Below are positions 17,294 through 24,870 of a DNA stretch of 64,000 bases, piece by piece. A model generated the notes under the pieces. The model ran no database searches. It saw only the letters and a program-made list of their open reading frames with translations, and was not told the origin of the DNA. How positions within the stretch are numbered: the stretch's first letter is position 1; each line of letters opens with the position of its first letter. Source of the stretch: CAYVVT01 sp964454335 (lineage in GTDB: Bacteria > Fidelibacterota > UBA8477 > JABMPR01); contig CAYVVT010000004.1 in the NCBI GenBank assembly GCA_964454335.1, forward strand, positions 62,001-126,000, in the 5' to 3' direction. The translations under genes were made by a program, and so were the position numbers.

Positions 17294-20200
17294 TTGTCCT
17301 TCAAAACACAACTCAGAATTTGCATGTCCTGGTTCATCGCACTCCTCTTTCTGGCGGGATCCTCTAATCTGTATGCAAACTGGGATGACATTCGATTTGA
17401 ACATCTTTCCGTAGAGGATGGATTGTCGCAACGCTTCGTTCTGGAAGTGGTGGTGGATTGCCAGGGATATCTGTGGGTTGCTACCGAAGATGGACTCAAC
17501 CGCTATGACGGATACGACTTCAAGGTTTTTCGCAACGATCCCGACGATCCCACCAGCCTGGGCGGTAACATCCTTCGGCAAGCCCTGGAATCCCATGCAT
17601 ACGGCGAACACAAGCTCTGGGTCTGTACCGTCGGCGGTGGTCTGGCTTGTCTTGATCTCACCACAGAATTGTTCACCAATTACCAGCATGATCCGACTGA
17701 CTCTACATCGATAAGCAGCAATAGTGTCTGGATCGTGGAGGAAACCTATTTCGACGGAAAACCAGAGATATGGGTGGGCACGTTGAATCCCAAGAATCTA
17801 GACCGATTCGATCACACTACCGGGAAATTCAAACGTTATCGGATGCCCAGCACGGTCACAGATCTGTTCTACGACAGTGCGGGCCGACTCTGGATTGGGA
17901 CTGGAAATACCGGAATTGGCCTTTATCGTCCTGATTTGGATGACTTCGAATTCTTTGAGCATGATCCAGATGATTCTACAACGATCGGGAGCCAGGGAAC
18001 CTGGGATATGACCGAAGATCATGCGGGCAATCTCTGGGTGGGTGGCATGCAACCGCTTGATCGAATGATCCCACCGGCCAAACCAGACGATAGACCTGTT
18101 TTTATCCACCATGCCAATGACCCCAAAGACTCATATAGTTTTGCCGGGGCTGTGGAATATCTCTTCGAGGACAGCAAGCGAAGATTATGGGTATCTACCT
18201 TTGGTAATGGTCAGGATCTCTTCGACCGTGAGACAGGACGATTCCATCACTTTCTGATGAATCCCGATAATCCGCACAGCATCGGTGGTAACAGTATCTA
18301 TTCCGTGGCTGAAGATCACTCCGGCAACATATGGTTTGGTCATTGGAATGGTGTGAGTAAGCTCGACGACCAGAAGATTCGTTTTCATCGCTATGAATTT
18401 TCAGGGCATGGGCCTACCGGCCTGGCTGAGAAGTGGATCAGCAGTATCATCGTCACCAAAGATGCGGGTGAAGAATTTTTCTGGCTGGGAGCTGTGGGAA
18501 AGGGTCTCTGTCGATTCAATCGTACCACCGGTGAAGCCAAATGGTACGAACATGATCCAATGAATTCGAATTCCTTAGCAGATCCTGTCGTACTGGGTTT
18601 GGCCCTACCTGAACCAACCAGGCTTGTCATACTCACCTGGGGTGGCTTGTCAGTTTTTGATATCCGGACAGAAACCTTCGAAACGCATTACCTCTATCCA
18701 GATCCCAACGATGATTATTATGAGGAATTAATGATCACTGGTCATATGGGGCCTTCAGGCAGGGTCTGGATCGGTGCTTTTGACCACATTGGCGCGTATG
18801 ATTTCAGAACCAACCAATTGGAATCGATCATTCGAGTCAGGGCCTATGCTGTTCTTGAAACCATTCACAAGGGGAAAAATTATCTGTGGGGTGGTTCCTT
18901 CAATAACGGTCTGTTGAGATTGGATCTGGAAACCCGTGAGGAGGTCTGGTATCTCCACGATCCCGAAAATCCATACAGTCTCGCCGATAACATGATCGAG
19001 GCCTTGTTCAGCACACGGTATCTGGGAAAGGATGTGTTGTGGATCGGCACGATGAAGGGTCTTGATCGTTATGACTATGAGACCGAGACTTTCACCCACT
19101 ACACCATGTCCGACGGCCTGCCGCACAACCACATCACCTGTATCAATGAAGACCTGAATGGGGATCTCTGGTTCACATCGAAGGTCGGCCTCACACGCTT
19201 TGATCCCGTGGAAGAGACATTCAAGACATTCTGGAAGGAGGATGGTCTGCCGGGTGATGGTTACGACTTCGAGTCCATCTACATCGATACGTCAGGCGAG
19301 GTTTTTGTCGGAGGTGACAAGGGTCTGGTCTCATTCTTCCCCGACAGCATCAAGGAGAATCCAAGGCCACCCAATGTGGTCCTCACGGACTTCAAACTTT
19401 TTTACGAGCCTGTACCAGTCGTACCTGAATCTGAGGAGTTGGACGATGGTGTCTTCTCGATTCCGAAAAGCATTGGTTATCTCGACGAACTGAACCTCAC
19501 TTATCGGGAGAATATCTTCTCATTATCATTCTCGGCCCTGGATTTTCGCAGTCCGCGTAAGAACCAGTATGCCTATTTCCTGGAAGGATTCGAAGAGGAC
19601 TGGAACTATGTGGATGCCTTCAACCGTGAGGTGACCTACACCAACCTGGATCCTGGCAATTACATATTCCGGGTGAAAGCATCCAACAACGATGCTGTTT
19701 GGAACGAAGCTGGTGTTTCACTCTCCATAACTATCTCACCACCATGGTGGGAAACAAAGTTCGCATATTTCGGATATCTTCTGGTGGTGGCTACTATTCT
19801 GGTCTATCTCTATCGTCGGCAGATGTACCGTACCCGCATGCAGCACCAGTTGGAGATGAAGGAGCTGGAGGCCAACAAGTACCGGGAAGTGGATGAGATC
19901 AAGACGCGCTTCTTCACAAATATCTCCCACGAGTTCCGAACTCCGCTGACCCTCATCCTGGGACCTGTCGAGAAGCTGCTGAGCAGATGGGAGGACCCGG
20001 ATTCCAGACGGCAATTGGGCGTTATGAAGCGCAATGCAGTCCGGCTGAACCGCCTGGTGTCCCAGCTTCTGGACCTCTCCAAGATCGAGGCCAACAAACA
20101 TAGCATACGTGTTTCACGCCATAACCTGATCCCTTTGCTGAAAGCATTGGTCCTTACGTTTTCCTCCCTGGCGGAGCGTAAGGGTGTCACTCTGGAGTTC

Positions 20201-21487
20201 GAGTCGGATCATGAGGAATTATTTGCTTATGTGGAGCGTGAGAGTCTCAGCAAGATCATCAACAACCTGCTGAGCAACGCCTTCAAATTCAGCGATGCGG
20301 GTGCCGAGATAAGAGTCCAGGTACAGACGCGTGATCCTTGCACATTCAGTGAGGAGGGTTGCGTTGCCATCATCGTATCAGATACGGGCATAGGCATACC
20401 CCCGGAAACTCTGGAGCATGTCTTCGATCGCTTTTACCAGGTTGACGGTAGCCAGACCCGGGAACGTGAAGGAACCGGTATTGGACTCGCCCTCACAAAG
20501 GAGTTGGTGGAGCTGCATCACGGAAAGATCTCAGTGGAAAGTGAAACGGGCAAGGGCACCTGCTTCACTGTCCGAATTCCGCTGGGTACATCTCACCTGC
20601 AGGAGGCTGAGATCCTGGACCTTGTCGATGAACAGGAAGAGTTCGACAAGCTCCTCGATCCGCATCATGAGATCTCGGATGAAGACAGTCGCGATGATAT
20701 ACCCCTCGAGGATGATGAAATGGCCCGGGTCCTCATCGTCGAAGACAATGTGGATGTCAGGAATTTTATCCGCACCTCCCTCGAACAACCCTTTCAGTTT
20801 TACGAGGCCGGTGATGGCGTCGAGGGCCTTGAAGAGGCCTATCGCACTATCCCTGATTTGATCATAACCGACATCATGATGCCGCGTATGGACGGTGTTG
20901 AACTCTGCACTCAGTTGAAACAAGATGAGCGTACGAGTCACATTCCCATCATCATGCTCACTGCCCGGGCCGACATGGAGAGCAAACTGGAGGGGCTGGA
21001 GGTGGGCGCTGATGCCTATATCACCAAACCCTTTGAATCCCGGGAACTGGAGAAACGGATCCTGAACCTCATCGAGGTGCGTGAATCTCTCAGGGAGCAT
21101 TTTCGACAGGAACTCAATCCCCTACCGGCCAGCATGAGCGCTACCGTTGTTGACGAGAAATTCCTGCAGCGTTGCTTCGACACAGTTCTTGAGCATATCA
21201 CCGATAATGATTTCGGTGTGGATCAGCTGGCCCGGGAACTGCATATGAGCCGCCAGCATTTAAACCGCAAGCTCAAAGCACTCTCCGGTGATACACCCCG
21301 TCGCTTCATCCGATCAGTCCGCCTTAAACGCGCCGCACGTTTGCTACAGCAAAATCCCACAAGTATTCTGGAGATCGCATACCAGGTGGGCTTCAGTAAT
21401 CCCTCCTATTTCAGTGAATGCTTCCACCATGAATTTGGCGTCACTCCCAAGGAGTATATTTCCAACCGGACATTTGATTCAAGCTGA
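17294..21487 (+). CDS. Hybrid two-component system regulator (HTCS) with Reg_prop sensor and AraC output
   Basis: A 1397-residue one-protein signalling chain. The start is TTG 17294, or ATG 17324 which keeps the signal anchor 'SWFIALLFLAGSSNLYA'. The periplasmic part carries two beta-propellers of Reg_prop repeats ('GNLWVGG', 'RLWIGTG', about 30-700) and a Y_Y_Y domain (about 730-810). One TM helix follows (about 823-842). The cytoplasm holds HisKA ('TNISHEFRTPLTLILGPVEK', His879), HATPase ('NNLLSNAFKFSD', 'SDTGIGIP', 'GTGIGLAL'), a receiver with phospho-acceptor Asp1193 ('IITDIMMPRMDG') and a C-terminal AraC HTH. In Bacteroidetes such regulators control glycan-use loci; here the nearest targets are secreted propeller proteins. 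Confidence 0.95.
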   Translation: MSFKTQLRICMSWFIALLFLAGSSNLYANWDDIRFEHLSVEDGLSQRFVLEVVVDCQGYLWVATEDGLNRYDGYDFKVFRNDPDDPTSLGGNILRQALESHAYGEHKLWVCTVGGGLACLDLTTELFTNYQHDPTDSTSISSNSVWIVEETYFDGKPEIWVGTLNPKNLDRFDHTTGKFKRYRMPSTVTDLFYDSAGRLWIGTGNTGIGLYRPDLDDFEFFEHDPDDSTTIGSQGTWDMTEDHAGNLWVGGMQPLDRMIPPAKPDDRPVFIHHANDPKDSYSFAGAVEYLFEDSKRRLWVSTFGNGQDLFDRETGRFHHFLMNPDNPHSIGGNSIYSVAEDHSGNIWFGHWNGVSKLDDQKIRFHRYEFSGHGPTGLAEKWISSIIVTKDAGEEFFWLGAVGKGLCRFNRTTGEAKWYEHDPMNSNSLADPVVLGLALPEPTRLVILTWGGLSVFDIRTETFETHYLYPDPNDDYYEELMITGHMGPSGRVWIGAFDHIGAYDFRTNQLESIIRVRAYAVLETIHKGKNYLWGGSFNNGLLRLDLETREEVWYLHDPENPYSLADNMIEALFSTRYLGKDVLWIGTMKGLDRYDYETETFTHYTMSDGLPHNHITCINEDLNGDLWFTSKVGLTRFDPVEETFKTFWKEDGLPGDGYDFESIYIDTSGEVFVGGDKGLVSFFPDSIKENPRPPNVVLTDFKLFYEPVPVVPESEELDDGVFSIPKSIGYLDELNLTYRENIFSLSFSALDFRSPRKNQYAYFLEGFEEDWNYVDAFNREVTYTNLDPGNYIFRVKASNNDAVWNEAGVSLSITISPPWWETKFAYFGYLLVVATILVYLYRRQMYRTRMQHQLEMKELEANKYREVDEIKTRFFTNISHEFRTPLTLILGPVEKLLSRWEDPDSRRQLGVMKRNAVRLNRLVSQLLDLSKIEANKHSIRVSRHNLIPLLKALVLTFSSLAERKGVTLEFESDHEELFAYVERESLSKIINNLLSNAFKFSDAGAEIRVQVQTRDPCTFSEEGCVAIIVSDTGIGIPPETLEHVFDRFYQVDGSQTREREGTGIGLALTKELVELHHGKISVESETGKGTCFTVRIPLGTSHLQEAEILDLVDEQEEFDKLLDPHHEISDEDSRDDIPLEDDEMARVLIVEDNVDVRNFIRTSLEQPFQFYEAGDGVEGLEEAYRTIPDLIITDIMMPRMDGVELCTQLKQDERTSHIPIIMLTARADMESKLEGLEVGADAYITKPFESRELEKRILNLIEVRESLREHFRQELNPLPASMSATVVDEKFLQRCFDTVLEHITDNDFGVDQLARELHMSRQHLNRKLKALSGDTPRRFIRSVRLKRAARLLQQNPTSILEIAYQVGFSNPSYFSECFHHEFGVTPKEYISNRTFDSS

Positions 21488-21497
21488 CTCAAGTTTA

Positions 21498-21517
21498 CCC
21501 CAAGCTTCAGCTTGGGG
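21498..21517 (+). terminator. Hairpin after HTCS gene
   Basis: CCCCAAGC (21498-21505) pairs with GCTTGGGG (21510-21517) around TTCA, 10 bases after the HTCS stop. The following bases are not a clear T run, so termination may be partial. A larger pair ACTCCAG/CTGGAGT follows between about 21530 and 21585. Confidence 0.6.
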
Positions 21518-21844
21518 TTGTCAAAGACCAACTCCAGAATCCAGCAATCTGCTCTGTATTGCATACCCCAGGCTGAGCTCTGGAGTAATCTCGAATCACC
21601 TGGCAGCACTACAATTGGCCAAGCGTAATTCCTAATTCATAAATCCCAATTGCAGTTTTATCTGCCGTAATGTTCCATAATTGATAGGATGTGTTCCGTC
21701 ACTGGTAGAATTCCACCACCTATCCACCATAATTTCAAGATGATATATGAGTACGAGGGCCTTGGGGGGCCAACAATCCATAACTCAACCAGGGCTCTGA
21801 TTCAATCATCACGATGTAAATCGTGAAAAACGTATGGGGGTATT
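21518..21844 (+). other. Non-coding spacer upstream of secreted propeller gene
   Basis: About 330 bases with stop codons in all frames and no gene I can support. It contains the paired ACTCCAG/CTGGAGT motif near its start and the TCACGAT stem-loop at 21809. It is more A/T-rich than the flanking HTCS gene. Confidence 0.5.
21809..21826 (+). promoter_or_regulatory. 5'-UTR stem-loop or operator before propeller gene
   Basis: TCACGAT (21809-21815), loop GTAA, ATCGTGA (21820-21826): a perfect 7-bp inverted repeat ending 18 bases before the ATG at 21845. It could be a dyad operator for the upstream HTCS regulator or an RNA hairpin controlling translation. Confidence 0.45.
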
Positions 21845-23755
21845 ATGAAGTACCGTTTCGTTACTCTTCTGCTGGTTTTGATCAGTTTGGGAACACAACC
21901 GCTGCTAGCACAATTCATGTGGGCTAGATACGTGGATAATCCAGTATTCACACCTGGAGATCCACCTGAATGGGATGGGGGAAATATTCGTGGAATGAGT
22001 GTCATCAGGGTCAACGATTCACTAAAAATGTGGTATGGAGGTGATAATCAACTTGGTGGTGACATTGGGTATGCATGGTCGACTGATGGTGGCATTACCT
22101 GGGAAGAGTATGTCGATAATCCGGTTCTGGCTGCAGATCAAGTAATTTGGCAGAATCTATGGTTAGAGGAACCTACGGTGATCTACGATGGAACCACCTA
22201 TCTGATGTGGTTTTTAGGCGAAAAGTCAAATAATGTTTCATTAACTGGATTTGCTACATCTGCGAACGGTATTGACTGGACAGTACACCCTGATCCTGTC
22301 CTGGAAAGCGGACCTGATGGCGCCTGGGATCAGGCTGATGCCGTTTGCGGTGGTGTCGTATTGTCCGACACACTACAAACCATGTTGTACAACGGTAGCC
22401 CATATGCTGGATCAGGTTGGCAGATCGGTCGGGCTACTTCGACAGATACGCTCAATTGGGTCAAAGATACATTGAATAATCCAGTCATCCCCTCAACACT
22501 ATCTTGGAGCAGCAGCTTCTGGTTGGCTGATGAGCAATATGAGTGTCTGTATGTTGGGCCGGGATTCGATTATTACTTTGCATCCTCTGATAACAGCATC
22601 GATTGGGATTTACATGGATCCGTCTTTACTCGTGGTGCCAACGACGAATGGGACGGAGGTGGGCTCCATTATTCAACTGTTCTGTATGTAGCGGAAGATC
22701 CCCTTTACCATATGTGGTATCAAGCAAATGCTCATGCAGCAGGAGAACATTTTAATCTTGGGTATGCCACCTCTCTCAAGGGATTAACAGGATTCACCAG
22801 TGAACTTCATGGCTACTATTCTCCTGGGGGGGAAGTTCTGATCAGTTTGAATTATAACGGACCGGTGAGTGAAATTGTTTTGCTTGCCCAACTCATGGAT
22901 TATGAGGAGAGCGTTCTGGACAGTATCCAGCTTTTTGATGATGGGAACCATGCCGACGGTGAAGCTGGAGACGACATTTATGCCAACACACTCTCATTGC
23001 CAGATGAAGAAACCTTTTACAAGGTGGGACTTAGCGCAGATTATGCCGGGGAGGAGATCATAAACTACTCTGATCTTGGCGACCTGACGTCGACGGGACC
23101 GCTACAGGTATTTGGGCATGAACAATTATTCCCTGATGCTGGAGAGATTTCACCGGGGGGCAACATCTACTTTGATCTTTTCATTGAAAACTTGGGATTA
23201 ACAGCGACCGTGACCGATATCGACGTCCAGATATTTCCTGGAGACACTATGTCCATGGATAATGGATACTCTTATCTTGGTTTTCCAGATGTTGAACCAG
23301 GTGAGAGCATCGGCGATGAGAATCCAAATGCCTATTTTGGTTTCCGCGTCAACGAAAACGCAACTGTCGGAACTCCCATTCCGCTGACTGTCAGATTCTC
23401 AACGAATGGAATCGTCGCATTTGAAGATTCATTTAACTATGGCACTGTTGGTATGAAGAGAGCTCCGGGAATACCCTCCGGATTCGAGTTCGATCAAAAT
23501 TTCCCCAATCCCTTCAATCCCATCACCCAGATAAGCTACAGTATACCTAGTGCGGATCATGTGAGCGTCCTTGTATATGATGTCCGTGGAACACTTGTCC
23601 GGACTTTAGCTGATAGGTATCACCAAGCTGGTGAATACTCTCTGACATGGGACGGTGTCAATGATCTGGGATTTGGAGTTACCACAGGGATCTATTTTGC
23701 CCGACTGGAAGCTGGCCGGTTCTCAGACATGATCAAGATGATATATCTGAAATAG
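21845..23755 (+). CDS. Secreted beta-propeller (GH43/GH130-like) protein with C-terminal sorting domain
   Basis: A 636-residue exported protein with signal peptide 'MKYRFVTLLLVLISLGTQPL' ending LLAQ. Residues about 25-315 form a five-bladed-propeller pattern ('NPVFTPGDPPEWDGGNIRGM', 'LKMWYGGDNQLGGDIGYAWS', 'PTVIYDGTTYLMWFLG', 'YHMWYQANAHAAGEHFNLGY'), as in GH32/43/68/130 and related binding proteins. A middle Ig-like part follows (about 320-530). The last 80 residues, starting 'FDQNFPNPFNPITQISYSI', match the FlgD-like/T9SS type A sorting domain. Catalytic residues could not be assigned, so an enzymatic role is unproven. It lies directly downstream of the HTCS regulator. Confidence 0.85.
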   Translation: MKYRFVTLLLVLISLGTQPLLAQFMWARYVDNPVFTPGDPPEWDGGNIRGMSVIRVNDSLKMWYGGDNQLGGDIGYAWSTDGGITWEEYVDNPVLAADQVIWQNLWLEEPTVIYDGTTYLMWFLGEKSNNVSLTGFATSANGIDWTVHPDPVLESGPDGAWDQADAVCGGVVLSDTLQTMLYNGSPYAGSGWQIGRATSTDTLNWVKDTLNNPVIPSTLSWSSSFWLADEQYECLYVGPGFDYYFASSDNSIDWDLHGSVFTRGANDEWDGGGLHYSTVLYVAEDPLYHMWYQANAHAAGEHFNLGYATSLKGLTGFTSELHGYYSPGGEVLISLNYNGPVSEIVLLAQLMDYEESVLDSIQLFDDGNHADGEAGDDIYANTLSLPDEETFYKVGLSADYAGEEIINYSDLGDLTSTGPLQVFGHEQLFPDAGEISPGGNIYFDLFIENLGLTATVTDIDVQIFPGDTMSMDNGYSYLGFPDVEPGESIGDENPNAYFGFRVNENATVGTPIPLTVRFSTNGIVAFEDSFNYGTVGMKRAPGIPSGFEFDQNFPNPFNPITQISYSIPSADHVSVLVYDVRGTLVRTLADRYHQAGEYSLTWDGVNDLGFGVTTGIYFARLEAGRFSDMIKMIYLK

Positions 23756-23780
23756 CAGGGGACTGTTATTTCAACATATT

Positions 23781-23806
23781 ACCCCGGCTTTCAAGCCGGG
23801 GTTTTT
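23781..23806 (+). terminator. Rho-independent terminator of secreted propeller gene
   Basis: ACCCCGGCT (23781-23789) pairs with AGCCGGGGT (23794-23802) around a 4-base loop and runs directly into TTTTT. It is a strong intrinsic terminator on the plus strand, 26 bases after the stop codon. Confidence 0.92.
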
Positions 23807-23863
23807 GCTTGACATGACGAGAGAGCTTTAGCCCGGGGAAGGAATTGAATTTCAATGGTTCTT

Positions 23864-23893
23864 CCGCGTCGATCCGCGTGAATCAGCGTCCCA
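23864..23893. repeat. Three imperfect 10-bp tandem units
   Basis: CCGCGTCGAT, CCGCGTGAAT and CAGCGTCCCA follow each other without gaps. They share the core C(C/A)GCGT with a 10-base period. Short spacer repeats of this look occur in many environmental genomes; no function is known. Confidence 0.45.
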
Positions 23894-23905
23894 CTATAGG
23901 AAGAC

Positions 23906-23931
23906 AAAGCCCCGGCTGACGCCAGGGCTTT
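23906..23931 (-). terminator. Terminator-like hairpin for the thioredoxin gene
   Basis: AAAGCCC-C-GGC (23906-23916) pairs with GCC-A-GGGCTTT (23921-23931) around TGAC, with one mismatch. Read on the minus strand it lies 33 bases past the stop of the thioredoxin gene and fits an intrinsic terminator. The AAAG/CTTT ends make weak bidirectional use possible. Confidence 0.7.
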
Positions 23932-23963
23932 TGCTGGGGGGTTGAAGGAGAGCTTCTGAAATT

Positions 23964-24371
23964 CTATTCCAGGGCAGCCAGCGCTTTCAGGAGATCCTCA
24001 GGTCCCTGGTAGCCGGGCCGATTATAGATCACCTGGCGATCAGCATTGATCACAGCCACGTGTGGTGTACCACGCACCCTGAACTGACGTGCCAGCTCAC
24101 GGCCTTCCGGGGTGTCGATATCGACCTTGATGCTGATATAATCTGCCAGTTCCTGCTCCACACCGGCGTTGTTGAAGGTCTTCACATCCATGGTTCGGCA
24201 GTAGTGACACCACTTCGCGTCGAACTTCACCAGCACGTCCTGCCTGGTCTGGGCGCTCTTGTCCAGCGCCTCATCAAAACTCAAATCCTCAAACACATCC
24301 CCTGATCCTGCGAACAGCAATGCTGCCAGGGGTACGATACCTATTAAAGACAATATCATTCGTTTATACAT
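23964..24371 (-). CDS. Periplasmic thioredoxin-like protein
   Basis: The frame opens at 24452, but ATG 24371 with AAGGAG 9 bases upstream gives a 135-residue exported protein with an uncleaved or cleavable signal ('LSLIGIVPLAALLFAGSG'). The thioredoxin fold follows: 'QDVLVKFDAKWCHYCRTMDV' with active site Cys55-His-Tyr-Cys58, 'DYISIKVDIDTPEGRELARQ', and the cis-Pro loop 'VRGTPHVAVINADRQVI'. It resembles thioredoxin_7/DsbD-gamma-like domains that reduce periplasmic disulfides or serve cytochrome maturation. No redox partner gene is adjacent. Confidence 0.9.
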   Translation of the reverse strand: MYKRMILSLIGIVPLAALLFAGSGDVFEDLSFDEALDKSAQTRQDVLVKFDAKWCHYCRTMDVKTFNNAGVEQELADYISIKVDIDTPEGRELARQFRVRGTPHVAVINADRQVIYNRPGYQGPEDLLKALAALE

Positions 24372-24512
24372 ACTCATATACTCCTTTTCAAATCTGGTGA
24401 ATTGTACAGACAGAAGAGATTTGGCATTGTCTGATGCAAGACATTCAGCCAATTGATCTATGATCAGCCGTCCCGGGCCGATAATAACCTCAAGTACTGG
24501 ACTGATTTGTAA

Positions 24513-24758
24513 TTCGACCCCGGATACGGAGTCAGATGGTCATACCGGAGCATCCCTGATGCGATATCCCTTCCAGGGGCAACCACAGCGTATGATATCT
24601 TTAAAGACATTACTGAGCAGAATCCTTTTGAAATCCTAACTGGATGGTCCCCAGGACTCTATCTCGTAAAGCTGCTCAGTGAGCAATTGAAGGGTGAGCT
24701 GTCCATCAGCGCTGAAAAGGGCACACGCATCGAGATCACCTTCCCGCTGGATACCTGA
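24513..24758 (+). pseudogene. C-terminal remnant of a sensor histidine kinase (HATPase end)
   Basis: An in-frame stretch of 81 codons follows the TAA at 24510-24512, has no early start codon and ends at TGA 24756-24758. Its last 33 residues read 'GLYLVKLLSEQLKGELSI' then 'SAEKGTRIEITFPLDT'. This is the G2 box and final strands of a HisKA_2/HWE-like histidine kinase ATPase domain (usually 'LGLQLVKLLVEQLGGEI..GTRF.ITFPL'). The preceding 48 residues show no N or G1 box. It is therefore a decayed fragment, and the spacer it lies in (24372-24870) holds nothing else that I can support. Confidence 0.75.
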
Positions 24759-24870
24759 TCCTCGTCATCAATTATTCATGAATGGGGTCAGTGCAGCACT
24801 GGCACTATCCCTGATCCACTGCTAATTTCGATTGGTAGCGAGGATTTTTCTTTTTCAGGGGTAGTCATAT

